Shown: positions 8,507 through 17,112, counted from the stretch's first letter. The stretch is 56,604 nt of DNA from an uncultured Spirochaetales bacterium (GCA_949283235.1 CASDRY010000064.1:1-56604), one strand, 5' to 3'. Translations and numbers: made by a program. The notes: generated by a model from the letters alone, not told the origin.

Positions 8507-8775
8507 AATTACCACCCTTCTTGTCTTTCTTATCTTTTCACTCGATTTCAAAATGAAAAAAATCTCTCTGATAGCTAGTTAGATGAGGAATTTAAAACAT
8601 CTAAATTCAATTACCGCACAAATTTGCCTAGTGGAAATGAATAGAACAGCCCCTGTTTTGTACTAAACTCTTCCATGGTGCAGATGCGTCATCAAACATC
8701 ATTATACCACGGCACCAGAAGGTTTGATTAAAATTGAACGCTTTAAAGTTAACGATTGTTATTCCCTGAAATGTT
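8507..8775. other. Intergenic region without a supported gene
   Basis: Upstream region of the YhcG-like gene and downstream region of kdgK. A 61-codon minus-strand frame here has no ribosome binding site or recognisable similarity and overlaps the kdgK terminator. The string ACAGCCCCT recurs near 8645 and 8814. Confidence 0.45.
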
Positions 8776-8823
8776 AAAAATATAGGGCTGCCAAAGCCAT
8801 TATAACTTTGCAACAGCCCCTAT
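8776..8823 (-). terminator. Rho-independent terminator of kdgK
   Basis: Minus-strand stem GGGGCTG...CAGCCC, extended by CAAAG/CTTTG, followed by a T-rich tail (complement of 8776-8782). It begins about 23 bases after the kdgK stop codon. Confidence 0.75.
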
Positions 8824-8845
8824 TTTCAGTATTTTCTGACAAAAC

Positions 8846-9880
8846 TTAGCGCTGAACGCGTCCAGATCCGTCACCCTCACAAAGAGCCTTAACCTCTGCA
8901 AGACGTGTAAGGTTGAAGTCTCCGATGATTGAATGCTTGAGACAAGATGAAGCAACTGCAAAGTTGATAGCATACTGCTCATCATCGAAGTGAGAGAGTG
9001 CATAGATGATACCAGCTGCGAAGGAATCGCCACCACCTACTCTATCTACGATATCTGTAATCTCATAGTGTCTTGAAAGATAGAAACCTGTCTTTCCAGA
9101 AAGTGCTGCTGACCAGCCATTGTGATCTGCGCTCTTTGATTCACGAAGAGTGATTGCTACGACAGAAATATTAGGGAACTGCTCCTTAACCTTTGCTGCA
9201 AGCTCCTCGTATACCTTGGTATCAAGCTCACCCTTTGTAACATCGCTGTCTGCTTCGATTCCGAGACACTTCTGAATATCTTCCTCGTTTGCAATAACAA
9301 CATCAGCATACTTAACAAGCTCTCTCATGACCTCTGGAGCCTTCTTGCCATAATTCCAAAGCTTCTTGCGATAATTGAGGTCGATAGAAACTGTAGCACC
9401 AGCCTTCTTAGCAGCCTTCATAGCTTCAAGAGCGCAATCTGCTGCTCCCTGGCTGATAGCTGGAGTGATACCTGTTGTATGGAACCAATCAGCACCCTTC
9501 ATGATTGCATCAAAATCGAAATCAGAAGGCTTTGCCTCAGCAACTGCAGAACCACTGCGGTCGTATACAACGAGTGATGGCCTCTGGTTTGCACCTGTCT
9601 CGAGGAAATAGATTCCAAGTCTTCCACCCTTAACCTTGTTGATAGCAGATGTATCAACACCATACTTCATAAGCTCGCGCTCTGCTGCTTCACCTACTGC
9701 ATTGTCTGGAAGTGCTGTTACGAACTTTGCATCCTCTCCGAAGATTGAAAGGGATACAGCAACGTTAGCCTCGCCACCACCGAAAGTAGCCTCAAGAGAT
9801 GGTGTCTGGAAAAGACGATAAAGCTCCTGGCTTCTGAGACGGAGCATGATTTCACCAAAAGTTACATATTTCTTGGACAT
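8846..9880 (-). CDS. kdgK: 2-keto-3-deoxygluconate kinase (PfkB/ribokinase family)
   Basis: 344 residues. The N-terminus KKYVTFGEIMLRLRSQE and FGGGEANVAVSLSIFG (about residues 30-45) are typical of KDG kinases. The C-terminal PfkB signature DIVDRVGGGDSFAAGIIYAL (about 278-297) holds the catalytic Asp of GGGDSFAAG. The enzyme phosphorylates KDG to KDPG with ATP. It is divergent from a KDPG aldolase gene, the next step, which makes the assignment firm. The start at 9880 is set by GGAGG just upstream. Its promoter TTGACC-17-TACAAT is at 9936-9964, and a KdgR-like palindrome lies 8 bp behind the -35 element. Confidence 0.93.
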   Translation of the reverse strand: MSKKYVTFGEIMLRLRSQELYRLFQTPSLEATFGGGEANVAVSLSIFGEDAKFVTALPDNAVGEAAERELMKYGVDTSAINKVKGGRLGIYFLETGANQRPSLVVYDRSGSAVAEAKPSDFDFDAIMKGADWFHTTGITPAISQGAADCALEAMKAAKKAGATVSIDLNYRKKLWNYGKKAPEVMRELVKYADVVIANEEDIQKCLGIEADSDVTKGELDTKVYEELAAKVKEQFPNISVVAITLRESKSADHNGWSAALSGKTGFYLSRHYEITDIVDRVGGGDSFAAGIIYALSHFDDEQYAINFAVASSCLKHSIIGDFNLTRLAEVKALCEGDGSGRVQR

Positions 9881-9935
9881 TAGGAACCTCCTATCCGATA
9901 ATTGTATCATAGGTTATGATTATTTGGCTGTTGTC

Positions 9936-9964
9936 ATTGTATAGACACAATGCGGAGCGGTCAA
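9936..9964 (-). promoter_or_regulatory. kdgK promoter
   Basis: Minus-strand TTGACC (9959-9964) and TACAAT (9936-9941), spacer 17 bp. The predicted leader is about 50 nt and ends in a strong ribosome binding site. Confidence 0.7.
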
Positions 9965-9972
9965 GTTTGGCT

Positions 9973-9989
9973 ATGGAACAATGTTCCAT
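9973..9989. promoter_or_regulatory. KdgR-like palindromic operator between kdgK and the KDPG aldolase gene
   Basis: ATGGAACAATGTTCCAT is a perfect odd-centred palindrome. Its right half overlaps the presumed -35 element (TTCCAT, 9984-9989) of the aldolase promoter, and it flanks the kdgK promoter. It resembles the enterobacterial KdgR box (IclR family), which has the general form of an AAAC/GTTT palindrome. The same core with only the central base changed recurs before kduD at 44093-44115. Confidence 0.7.
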
Positions 9990-10012
9990 TTTTGCGGGCA
10001 GTATGGTACAAT
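9984..10012 (+). promoter_or_regulatory. Promoter of the KDPG aldolase gene
   Basis: -10 TACAAT (10007-10012) with a weak -35 TTCCAT (9984-9989), spacer 17 bp, the -35 lying inside the palindrome. This geometry suits repression by a dimer bound at the palindrome. Confidence 0.6.
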
Positions 10013-10045
10013 CCCAAGCAGGATAACAGGAAAAAGGAGAGCGAA

Positions 10046-11008
10046 ATGACAAAAGAAGAGCTTTTTACCACATTCCATAATATCGGTCTCGTACCGGTAG
10101 TCAAAATCGACGATGCAGAGAAGGCTGTACCTCTTGCTAAGGCACTTATCGACGGAGGCATTCCATGTGCAGAAATCACATTCCGCACAGATGCTGCAGA
10201 AGAGGCTATCAAGAGAGTAACTAAGGCATACCCAGAAATGCTTGTAGGTGCTGGAACAGTCATCAATCCAAAGCTTGCAGAGAAAGCAGTTGCTGCTGGA
10301 GCAAAGTTCATTGTATCTGCAGGTTTCAATAGAGAAACCGTAGAGTGGTGTCTCTCACACAACATTCCTGTAGTTCCTGGTGTATGTACACCATCTGAGA
10401 TCGAAATGGGCCTTTCAATGGGTCTTACAACTCTCAAGTTCTTCCCAGCTGAGGCATCAGGTGGAGTTGCAATGCTCAAGGATTTCTCCGGTCCATTCTC
10501 ACAGGTAAAGTTCATGACAACTGGTGGTATCAACATCAATAACCTCCAGGACTATGCAAAGGCATCAAACGTTCTTGCTATTGGTGGTTCCTGGATGGTC
10601 AAAGCTGATCTCATCAACGATGAGAAGTGGGACGAGATCACAAGACTCTGCAAAGAGGCAAGAATCAAGCTTCAGGGTTTCACACTTGCTCATGTTGGTA
10701 TCAATCTTCCAGATGCAGATGCTGCTGCAGGTGCTGCAGATGAGTTTGCAAAGCTTGGAATGGAAATCAAGAATGGCAATTCTTCTATCTTCATGAACAA
10801 GGAAATCGAGGTAATGAAGAAGAACTACCTTGGAAAGAATGGCCACCTCGCATTCAGATGCAATGATATCGAGAGAGCTATCTACTTCCTCAAGGACAAG
10901 GGATTCACTGTAAACGAAGAGACAGTCAAAAAGGATGCAAAGGGCAAGATCACTGTATGCTACCTCAACGAGGAAATCGGCGGTTTTGCAATTCACCTTG
11001 TCAAATAA
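10046..11008 (+). CDS. KDPG/KHG aldolase fused to a C-terminal VOC (glyoxalase-like) domain
   Basis: 320 residues; ordinary KDPG aldolases have about 210. Residues 1-212 are a class I aldolase: GIPCAEITFRTDAA, VGAGTVIN, AGAKFIVSAGFN, and LKFFPAEASGG with the Schiff-base lysine. It splits 2-keto-3-deoxy-6-phosphogluconate into pyruvate and glyceraldehyde 3-phosphate. From about 214, LAHVGINLPDADAAAGAADEF, then GHLAFRCNDIERAIYFLKDKGF and GFAIHLV look like one betaalphabetabetabeta VOC module, whose role here is unknown. Start chosen by AAAGGAGAG. Divergent from kdgK and followed by a strong terminator. Confidence 0.92.
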   Translation: MTKEELFTTFHNIGLVPVVKIDDAEKAVPLAKALIDGGIPCAEITFRTDAAEEAIKRVTKAYPEMLVGAGTVINPKLAEKAVAAGAKFIVSAGFNRETVEWCLSHNIPVVPGVCTPSEIEMGLSMGLTTLKFFPAEASGGVAMLKDFSGPFSQVKFMTTGGININNLQDYAKASNVLAIGGSWMVKADLINDEKWDEITRLCKEARIKLQGFTLAHVGINLPDADAAAGAADEFAKLGMEIKNGNSSIFMNKEIEVMKKNYLGKNGHLAFRCNDIERAIYFLKDKGFTVNEETVKKDAKGKITVCYLNEEIGGFAIHLVK

Positions 11009-11028
11009 AGGATAACAACCTAAAAACC

Positions 11029-11061
11029 AATCCCTCTGGAAAAGAATCCGGAGGGATTTTT
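11029..11061 (+). terminator. Rho-independent terminator of the KDPG aldolase gene
   Basis: Stem AATCCCTCTGGA/TCCGGAGGGATT with a six-base loop, followed by TTTTTAT. It begins 20 bases after the stop codon. Confidence 0.88.
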
Positions 11062-11125
11062 ATATGCCAAAGTCAAAATCTGACCAAAAACGCTGCTTGT
11101 CGCGTATATATCATAGGAGGTCAGT

Positions 11126-12779
11126 ATGACTGGAAACAGAGAACATCAAGAGTATAATGATGCTATGGAAAGCATCTCGACTGTCAATCCAACTTTTGAG
11201 CTTCTGAAAAAGATTGGAGGCATGTACATCGACAAAACGGAATACATCTACAAGATGGTGAAGAGTGAGTCAAGCAGCTTTTATTTCGTCTCACGCCCGC
11301 GAAGATGGGGGAAGTCGCTGATGTGCAACACGATTCGGAATCTCTTCGAGGGAAAGAAGGAACTGTTTAATGGCCTTTATATTGCAGAGAAGACAGACTA
11401 TTCCTTTAAAAAATTCCCTGTACTGCATTTCGATTTCAACAATCTTCCAATTTATGATTTAAAAGCAGTTGGCGAAAGCCTCAGCTACAAGGTAGAGAGT
11501 GCCTCTTCCAAATATGACGTGAAATTCACTTCTGATAATCCGATTTCAGATTCGAAACAGCCATCGAATCCTTATACAGTCGATACGGAAAGATAGTCAT
11601 CATAATAGATGAGTATGATGCTCCACTGACCTCATCCATTGACGAACCGGAGATGTCTGAGAGGATAAGGAAGATACTCAACGCGTTCTATGCAACTATT
11701 AAGAACAAGATGGAGAAGATAAGATTCTTCTTCATCACTGGTGTTGTCAAGCTCGCAAATCTCTCTATCTTCTCCGCAATGAACAATCTGAAGGACATCT
11801 CCATGGATCCGGATTTCGCGGGAGCATTCGGCTTTACGGAAAAAGAAATCAAAGAATACTATGGAAGAGGAATAGACGAGTATCTTGCGGCTAATTCCGG
11901 TAGCTATAAATCAAGGGAAGAACTCCTAGAAAGGATGAGGACCTATTATGATGGCTACAGATTCTCTCCTTATTCGGATATCTCCGTCTATAACCCGATA
12001 TCAATCGGGAACTTCTTCGAGAATGACTGCCGCTTTGACACCTACTGGGATGAGACAGGCTCCTCAAAGTTCGCAGTAACGCTTGCGACAAAGATGAACC
12101 TATCCTCGCTTATGAATTCGGAGATTTCCCTGAATCTTGCAGAATTCAGGAACTTTGACATCTCGGAGATCGCCGGAGACAATATGAGCCCGGAATCCAT
12201 TGCCGCTCTCCTGTATTATGCAGGGTATCTGACAATTGTCAGCAGCAGAAATGAGGATTCGGTGAAGCTCGGATTCCCGAACAATGAGGTATCATCAGCA
12301 TTCACCTACTCCCTCATCAGGAGATTCAGAAAAGGAATGGGCAATGAGGGCATACTCATAGCAGATGCGGCAGCTGCCGTGAAGGAAGGGGATACACCTC
12401 TACTGATAAACCTGCTGAATGACTTCTATGACCAGGCTTCCTCAGCTATCATATCAAAGCGCCTTGAACAGCCGTATCAGCTGATAATGCACATGTTCTT
12501 CATCGCAGCAGGATGCCGCGCGACAGCGGAAATCAGCACAAAGCTCGGGAGAATCGACAACTCGATCGAAGCTGGGAAGCATATATACATATTCGAGCTG
12601 AAAGTTGACCAGAGCGCTGAAACGGCTCTCAATCAGATAAGGGAGAAGGAATACAGCAAACTCTTCACTCCGAGGCTGAAACAGGGGGATATATGCTCCA
12701 TAATGTCGGGATAAGCTTCTCTTCAGAGAAAAGAAGAATCGAAGAGTTCAAAGAAGAAATAATATCCTATACTCCATAA
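11126..12779 (+). pseudogene. Frameshifted AAA-ATPase-like/PD-(D/E)XK nuclease superfamily gene (DUF1703 type)
   Basis: Three reading-frame pieces make one protein. Piece 1 (11126 to about 11540) has FVSRPRRWGKSLMCNTI (Walker A region). Piece 2 continues in another frame with KIVIIIDEYDAPLTSS (Walker B) and ends in FELKVDQSAETALNQI (nuclease core). Piece 3, from about 12690, gives HNVGISFSSEKRRIEEFKEE and stops at 12779. The first shift lies at about 11530-11545, the second at about 12685-12700. Together they cover the whole family length of about 550 residues. The AGGAGG ribosome binding site is intact, so decay looks recent unless the shifts are sequencing errors. These genes are common multicopy accessory elements in anaerobes and spirochaetes. 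Confidence 0.85.
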
Positions 12780-12787
12780 ACAAGAGA

Positions 12788-12812
12788 GGGAAGAGATTCT
12801 GTATCTCTTCCC
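12788..12812. terminator. Hairpin between convergent genes
   Basis: Perfect ten-base stem GGGAAGAGAT/ATCTCTTCCC with a five-base loop, placed between the AAA pseudogene and the minus-strand nucleosidase gene. T-tracts are poor on both sides, so its strength is uncertain. Confidence 0.5.
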
Positions 12813-12840
12813 TGGATCTCATTTCCGACGAATAAACTTT

Positions 12841-13611
12841 TCAGAGATTACCAAGCATCTCCATAACGATGTTCGCAGAATTATCTGCAGCCTGATCTCC
12901 AAAGTTATCTACAGAATCATGAGCAAGGCCATTTGCTTTATCAGACATACAGCGGATGACGACAAAAGGAACATCATACTGACTTGCAACAAGAGCAACG
13001 GCTGCACCTTCCATCTCGCAGGCAAGGGAATCGAAGCTATTCTGCAATGTCTCTACATAGCTCTCGCTCGCAACAAACTGATCTCCTGTAGCGATATTCC
13101 CGATAAAAGCATTATCTTCCCCTACCACATCGACAGCTGCGTTATATGCAAGCTCTGCAAGAGCATCATCTGCCCAGATCCTTCCATTCACATCAGATCC
13201 TGCAACCGGCTCCCAGACAAAACCATCGTTTGTCATATCGCCATAGTCATGCACAACGAGATCTGATGAAACCACGATATCCAGAACTTTGGTCTCATCA
13301 CCGACACCACCAGCAATACCCGTGAAGATTATAGAGCTGACATCAAACTCATTTATGAGCGTTGCCGCACCTGCTGCTGCAAGGATTTTCCCGATACCAG
13401 CTTTAACGAGAACAACATCCTTACCTTCAAGCGTTCCGATATTATAATCAACACCTCCGATAGTCTTAACTTCGGTGATATCCGCATTGCTAAGAAGCAG
13501 ACTAAGCTCATTAGACATTGCCGTGATTATCCCGATAGGACCTTCAGCTGCTGAAAGCGGAACAGCAATAGCAAGAATAGCAAGAACAAGCGCAATTACC
13601 TTTGATCTCAT
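12841..13611 (-). CDS. Exported 5'-methylthioadenosine/S-adenosylhomocysteine nucleosidase
   Basis: 256 residues. Residues 1-21 (MRSKVIALVLAILAIAVPLSA) are a signal peptide with an AxA-like cleavage site before AEG. The mature part is a complete MTA/SAH nucleosidase: GIITAMSNELSLL with the catalytic Glu equivalent to E12 of the E. coli enzyme, FTGIAGGVGD, ACEMEGAAVA (substrate-binding Glu) and RCMSDKA (catalytic Asp). It cleaves adenine from MTA or SAH. Export is unusual for this normally cytoplasmic enzyme, though surface or secreted nucleosidases are described in Borrelia. It could scavenge adenine for uptake by a purine permease such as the one in this window. Start set by AGGAGG. Confidence 0.9.
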   Translation of the reverse strand: MRSKVIALVLAILAIAVPLSAAEGPIGIITAMSNELSLLLSNADITEVKTIGGVDYNIGTLEGKDVVLVKAGIGKILAAAGAATLINEFDVSSIIFTGIAGGVGDETKVLDIVVSSDLVVHDYGDMTNDGFVWEPVAGSDVNGRIWADDALAELAYNAAVDVVGEDNAFIGNIATGDQFVASESYVETLQNSFDSLACEMEGAAVALVASQYDVPFVVIRCMSDKANGLAHDSVDNFGDQAADNSANIVMEMLGNL

Positions 13612-13648
13612 AAGACCTCCTGTTTATAGCCTCATGCTAGCATCATAA

Positions 13649-15001
13649 TCAGTTATGAGAATAGGTATTTTTCAGCATTACTCCATCTTCAATGATCATA
13701 GAAGGCTCATCTGATTCTACTTTCAGAGATTCTATTGCCAGCTCTGCATTCCTGATTCTGAATCCTCTGGAAGGAGGGTCAGGAAGACCAAGATACATAT
13801 CGCTTTCGCTTATTGCCCTATCAGCATCCGGCCTTACAGCAAAAGATGAATCTTTTATCACAAGATTACCAATAGGACTTTCAGGAAGGCCTACAGCCAT
13901 TCCCGCAGAAGCTCTCGATCCTTCTGCATGGCAATCTTCAATAGTCACGTTATAAATACGAGGAGTACCAGCATTGACAGGAAGTTTATCAAGAGAGAAG
14001 AGGGACATATCATCAGTTCCGCAACGATAATACATATTAATCACAAAAGGACAGAGATTGTCCTTCATCTTTATCCTGCGGAAGGCTATATCATGAATCA
14101 AACCGCCTCTTGTTCTTCTTGATTTGATTCTTATACCTCTATCAGTGCCATCAAAGAAGCAATCCTCAACTACCAGATCTGAAATCTCAGCAGCTGTCTC
14201 CGACCCGATTACAGCACCTCCATGCGCGGACCTTACTGTACAGTTTTTTATAAGAACGTTCTTCGTCGGAACATTGTCTTTTATTCCATCCTCTCCAGAA
14301 CCTGATTTAAGAGCAATGCCATCATCTCCGACATCCACAAGGGAATCAAGCACCTTAACATTTGAAGAGGATTCTATATCTATACCATCTGTATTCGGAG
14401 CCTCATACGGATTCTTTATGCTCACATTCCTGATAATAACTCCATCTGAAAAGAGTGGGTGGATTGTCCAGAATGGGGAGTTGATGATATTAACATCCGC
14501 AATAACAACATTTCTGCTGTTCTTTATCTGGATAAGAGGAGGCCTCATAAACTGATAATCTCTTCCACCGCCCCCACCTGGCTGTGACTTATAATCAGGA
14601 TTGAGAGCAGCAAAACTTCTCTCCAGTTCTGTCTGTGGCTCCTTTACATTCCTCTTCCTTCTGTCTGCAACAACATCCCACCAAGGCTGACCGGAGCCAT
14701 CTATTGTGCCTTCTCCGGAGATTGAGACATTATCTGCATCATTTATGTAAATGCATGGGTGCATCGCCCAGCACTTAACACCCTCCCATCTTGTGAAGAC
14801 TGGCTTGTAAAGGGAAAAATCCGGGATAAAACGAAGAACTGCCCCCTTTTCAAGAACAAGCTCGGCTCCTGATGGAATCTCTATAGGTCCTGTAAGGTAT
14901 ACCCCTTCCTTCAGAATTACCCTTCCCTTCTCTTTCAAAGCCTTCATAAGTTCTTCTTTCACATCTCTGCCATCTGCAGCTATTTCATACTCATTCAGCA
15001 T
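13649..15001 (-). CDS. Glycoside hydrolase family 28 polygalacturonase, no signal peptide
   Basis: 450 residues. GH28 right-handed beta-helix motifs are present: NTDGIDIESS (about 237-246), VGDDGIALKSG (about 256-266, the Asp-Asp pair), AHGGAVIGSE (about 289-298) and RIKSRRTRGG (about 320-329). It hydrolyses alpha-1,4 galacturonosyl bonds. The start at 15001 has GGAGGAG immediately upstream and the protein begins MLNEYEIAADG, with no signal sequence, so it probably acts on imported oligogalacturonides. It is divergent from a sugar isomerase with only 44 bp between the start codons. Some GH28 members are rhamnogalacturonases. Confidence 0.9.
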   Translation of the reverse strand: MLNEYEIAADGRDVKEELMKALKEKGRVILKEGVYLTGPIEIPSGAELVLEKGAVLRFIPDFSLYKPVFTRWEGVKCWAMHPCIYINDADNVSISGEGTIDGSGQPWWDVVADRRKRNVKEPQTELERSFAALNPDYKSQPGGGGGRDYQFMRPPLIQIKNSRNVVIADVNIINSPFWTIHPLFSDGVIIRNVSIKNPYEAPNTDGIDIESSSNVKVLDSLVDVGDDGIALKSGSGEDGIKDNVPTKNVLIKNCTVRSAHGGAVIGSETAAEISDLVVEDCFFDGTDRGIRIKSRRTRGGLIHDIAFRRIKMKDNLCPFVINMYYRCGTDDMSLFSLDKLPVNAGTPRIYNVTIEDCHAEGSRASAGMAVGLPESPIGNLVIKDSSFAVRPDADRAISESDMYLGLPDPPSRGFRIRNAELAIESLKVESDEPSMIIEDGVMLKNTYSHN

Positions 15002-15010
15002 AACTCCTCC

Positions 15011-15039
15011 TTTACTTCTTCCCCTCCTCAGCATATCCT
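15011..15039 (+). promoter_or_regulatory. Leaderless promoter of the sugar isomerase-like gene
   Basis: TTTACT (15011-15016), 17-bp spacer, TATCCT (15034-15039), then six bases to the ATG at 15046. Transcription would start at or next to the A of ATG. No Shine-Dalgarno sequence precedes this ATG. Confidence 0.5.
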
Positions 15040-15045
15040 TTCACT

Positions 15046-15924
15046 ATGCCAAGAATAGGATACAGAGCCCATGATTTCGGCTCATTTGATTCAGCCTCCG
15101 CACTAGGCGAGAGGATAGAAAGCATTCGTCCATCCTTTATTCAGCTCGCGCTGAACAAGGTAATACCTTCAGCTAGACCATGGAAGGAATGGGATGAAGA
15201 GTATATCTCGGGAATCTCCTCCAGCCTGAAAGATCACGGAGTGAATATTGCAATTATAGGTTGCTATATCAATCCGATAAATCCAGACAAGGAAGCAAGA
15301 AAGAAGGAAATCGGAAGATTCGGGAAATCCCTCTCGCTCTCATCTGCATTCGGCTGCCCCTATGTAGGAACCGAAACAGGAACAGCTGCTCCTGATGGCG
15401 GTTACTCAATCGAGACATCTAGCCCAGCCAATCTTGAAATCTTTTACTCCAGCCTTTCAGAGATGCTCGATCTTGCAGAGAAGTACGATGCATATGTCGC
15501 TATCGAGGCTGTAGCTAGGAACCATACGATATCTTCTGTAGAGCGCATGGCAGGAATCCTTGAGAAATTCCATACAAAACGCCTGAAAACAATCTTCGAT
15601 CCCGTCAACCTTATTCCATATACAGGAATACCGGAAAAGGATGGAGTTCCTCTCAAAGTACCAACAGAAGAGGCTGAAAGCAGATTCGTAAATGCTGTAC
15701 TAGACCTCTATGGTGATACCCTTGCGGCAATACACTGCAAAGACTACATCCTAGATTCTATGACAGGAACAAAGATCGGAGACCTTCCAGCTCTTACAGG
15801 AATCTTCAGATGGAAGAATTTCGCTTCTGAGCTGAAAAAGCGCAGTATCGATGTTCCATGGCTTCTGGAGAACCACAATCCAGAGACTGTGAAAGAAACA
15901 GCAGAAACCCTAGAGAAATTCTAA
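15046..15924 (+). CDS. Sugar phosphate isomerase/epimerase (xylose isomerase-like TIM barrel)
   Basis: 292 residues of the AP endonuclease 2/xylose isomerase-like fold: IESIRPSFIQLAL near the N-terminus, then FGCPYVGTETG, YVAIEAVARNHT (metal-ligand Glu), LKTIFDPVNLIPY, LAAIHCKDYIL (His) and PWLLENHNPE (Glu). Such enzymes isomerise or epimerise sugars or keto acids using divalent metal. It is divergent from the GH28 gene, so a step in uronate use is a fair guess. No Shine-Dalgarno; a -10 element stands six bases before the ATG. A long stem formed by 15901-15913 and 15928-15939 overlaps the stop codon. Confidence 0.82.
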   Translation: MPRIGYRAHDFGSFDSASALGERIESIRPSFIQLALNKVIPSARPWKEWDEEYISGISSSLKDHGVNIAIIGCYINPINPDKEARKKEIGRFGKSLSLSSAFGCPYVGTETGTAAPDGGYSIETSSPANLEIFYSSLSEMLDLAEKYDAYVAIEAVARNHTISSVERMAGILEKFHTKRLKTIFDPVNLIPYTGIPEKDGVPLKVPTEEAESRFVNAVLDLYGDTLAAIHCKDYILDSMTGTKIGDLPALTGIFRWKNFASELKKRSIDVPWLLENHNPETVKETAETLEKF

Positions 15925-15939
15925 GCCCTAGGGTTCTGC
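15901..15939 (+). terminator. Hairpin overlapping the stop codon of the isomerase-like gene
   Basis: GCAGAAACCCTAG (15901-15913) pairs with CTAGGGTTCTGC (15928-15939). There is no T-tract directly after it, so it may be an end-of-message structure or a weak terminator between convergent genes. Confidence 0.45.
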
Positions 15940-15969
15940 AATTAACGAGCTGTTTTTGGATAAAAACGA

Positions 15970-17112
15970 TTAGAGAAGATATGTCTGAGAGAAAGAGACT
16001 GGATGTCTGTTCTCTGAAAGCACCTTCTCCAGATAAACTGTATCGAGACCAAGCTCCGTGACCATTCTGACAAGGAGAGACTCACCAAGGAGATTCTGCT
16101 CGCAGAATAGATAAGCGATAGCTTTCTCTGCTATATGGCTTGGCTTCATTGAGTTCATATAGATAGAAGCATCAGGGGAGTTCCCATAACGCCTGAGAAG
16201 ATTGTCATATAGCAATGATTTCTCAGGATTCTCATGAAGAGCTTGAAGCTCATTTCGCAACGGCTCAGAGTTGCCTCTTCCAGCTTCCTCTCCGAGTGGC
16301 TTCAATGTGAAGAAAGTATACTCCTTTCCGGGAAGGAAATGATGCTGTTCGCATCTTGCAGCATAATTGGGTTCAAGATTGCTGTTCTTCACTCTATCTC
16401 CACCAACTACAATAAGCGGATCAAAGTAGAGAGCTGGACACTCATCTTCTCCTACCTGGTAATACCGATATGTATAGAATGCGGAAGCCATGCAATCTGA
16501 ATGTTCGCAGTAAGCTGTCAAAGGAATGACATCTGTCGCTATATCAAGCATGAGACGAGCTGTAGAGTTGAAGAATTCCCTGCGGAAATTGAGAATAAGC
16601 GTTGGGAAAACAAACATGCAGCCCTTCTCTATTGAGTAGTTTCTAGCAACATATGCAAGACGCTCATCGAAGAAAGAAGCCTCATCGATTATATATGTTC
16701 CGACATCTGGATTATCCTTCAGAACCTCTTCAAACCCGAAAGAATCCCTGATTCTCGCAATATTCTCACCGCATCTGATATATCCAGAGCGATAAGGCAT
16801 CGCATCTTCCGGATACTCCGAGAAGCGACCTCCATCTATCTCGGAGCGAATGAAGAATATCTTCCTTCTATCAAGATTACCTGTTGAAGTCATAGCCCTG
16901 ACTTTCTCGCTCTTTCTTCTTGCCACGGAAGCATCGCGCCATACCCTTGCGGCGAATTCTGTCTTTCCAGAGCCCATCGGTCCGATTACAAGAACACGGC
17001 GACCGGGGGTTGTGAAATCGAAATGAGTGAAAGACTCATGCACATCAAGAGTCGGGAAGCCAAGGGATTTAAGGAAATCAGCACCAGGTGTTGTATTCTC
17101 GATATTAGGCAT
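15970..17112 (-). CDS. Long thymidine kinase-like protein
   Basis: 380 residues, about twice the length of bacterial Tdk. Type II thymidine kinase features appear in order: [10 protein letters not shown] (P-loop, 44-53; family GPMFSGKT), YIIDEASFF (Walker B), [10 protein letters not shown] (lasso, matching the GLDTDFRGEPF region), CEHSDC (structural Cys pair) and [23 protein letters not shown] (matching GGxExYxPxCRxH with insertions). About 130 extra C-terminal residues have no recognised domain. The ATG overlaps the deoC stop by 8 bp, so the two are coupled; with DeoC this suggests deoxynucleoside salvage. The P-loop change leaves exact activity open. Confidence 0.78.
   Translation of the reverse strand: MPNIENTTPGADFLKSLGFPTLDVHESFTHFDFTTPGRRVLVIGPMGSGKTEFAARVWRDASVARRKSEKVRAMTSTGNLDRRKIFFIRSEIDGGRFSEYPEDAMPYRSGYIRCGENIARIRDSFGFEEVLKDNPDVGTYIIDEASFFDERLAYVARNYSIEKGCMFVFPTLILNFRREFFNSTARLMLDIATDVIPLTAYCEHSDCMASAFYTYRYYQVGEDECPALYFDPLIVVGGDRVKNSNLEPNYAARCEQHHFLPGKEYTFFTLKPLGEEAGRGNSEPLRNELQALHENPEKSLLYDNLLRRYGNSPDASIYMNSMKPSHIAEKAIAYLFCEQNLLGESLLVRMVTELGLDTVYLEKVLSENRHPVSFSQTYLL

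Noticed and set aside
8628..8813. 61-codon minus-strand open frame
   Set aside because: No ribosome binding site, no similarity that I recognise, and it runs through the kdgK terminator.
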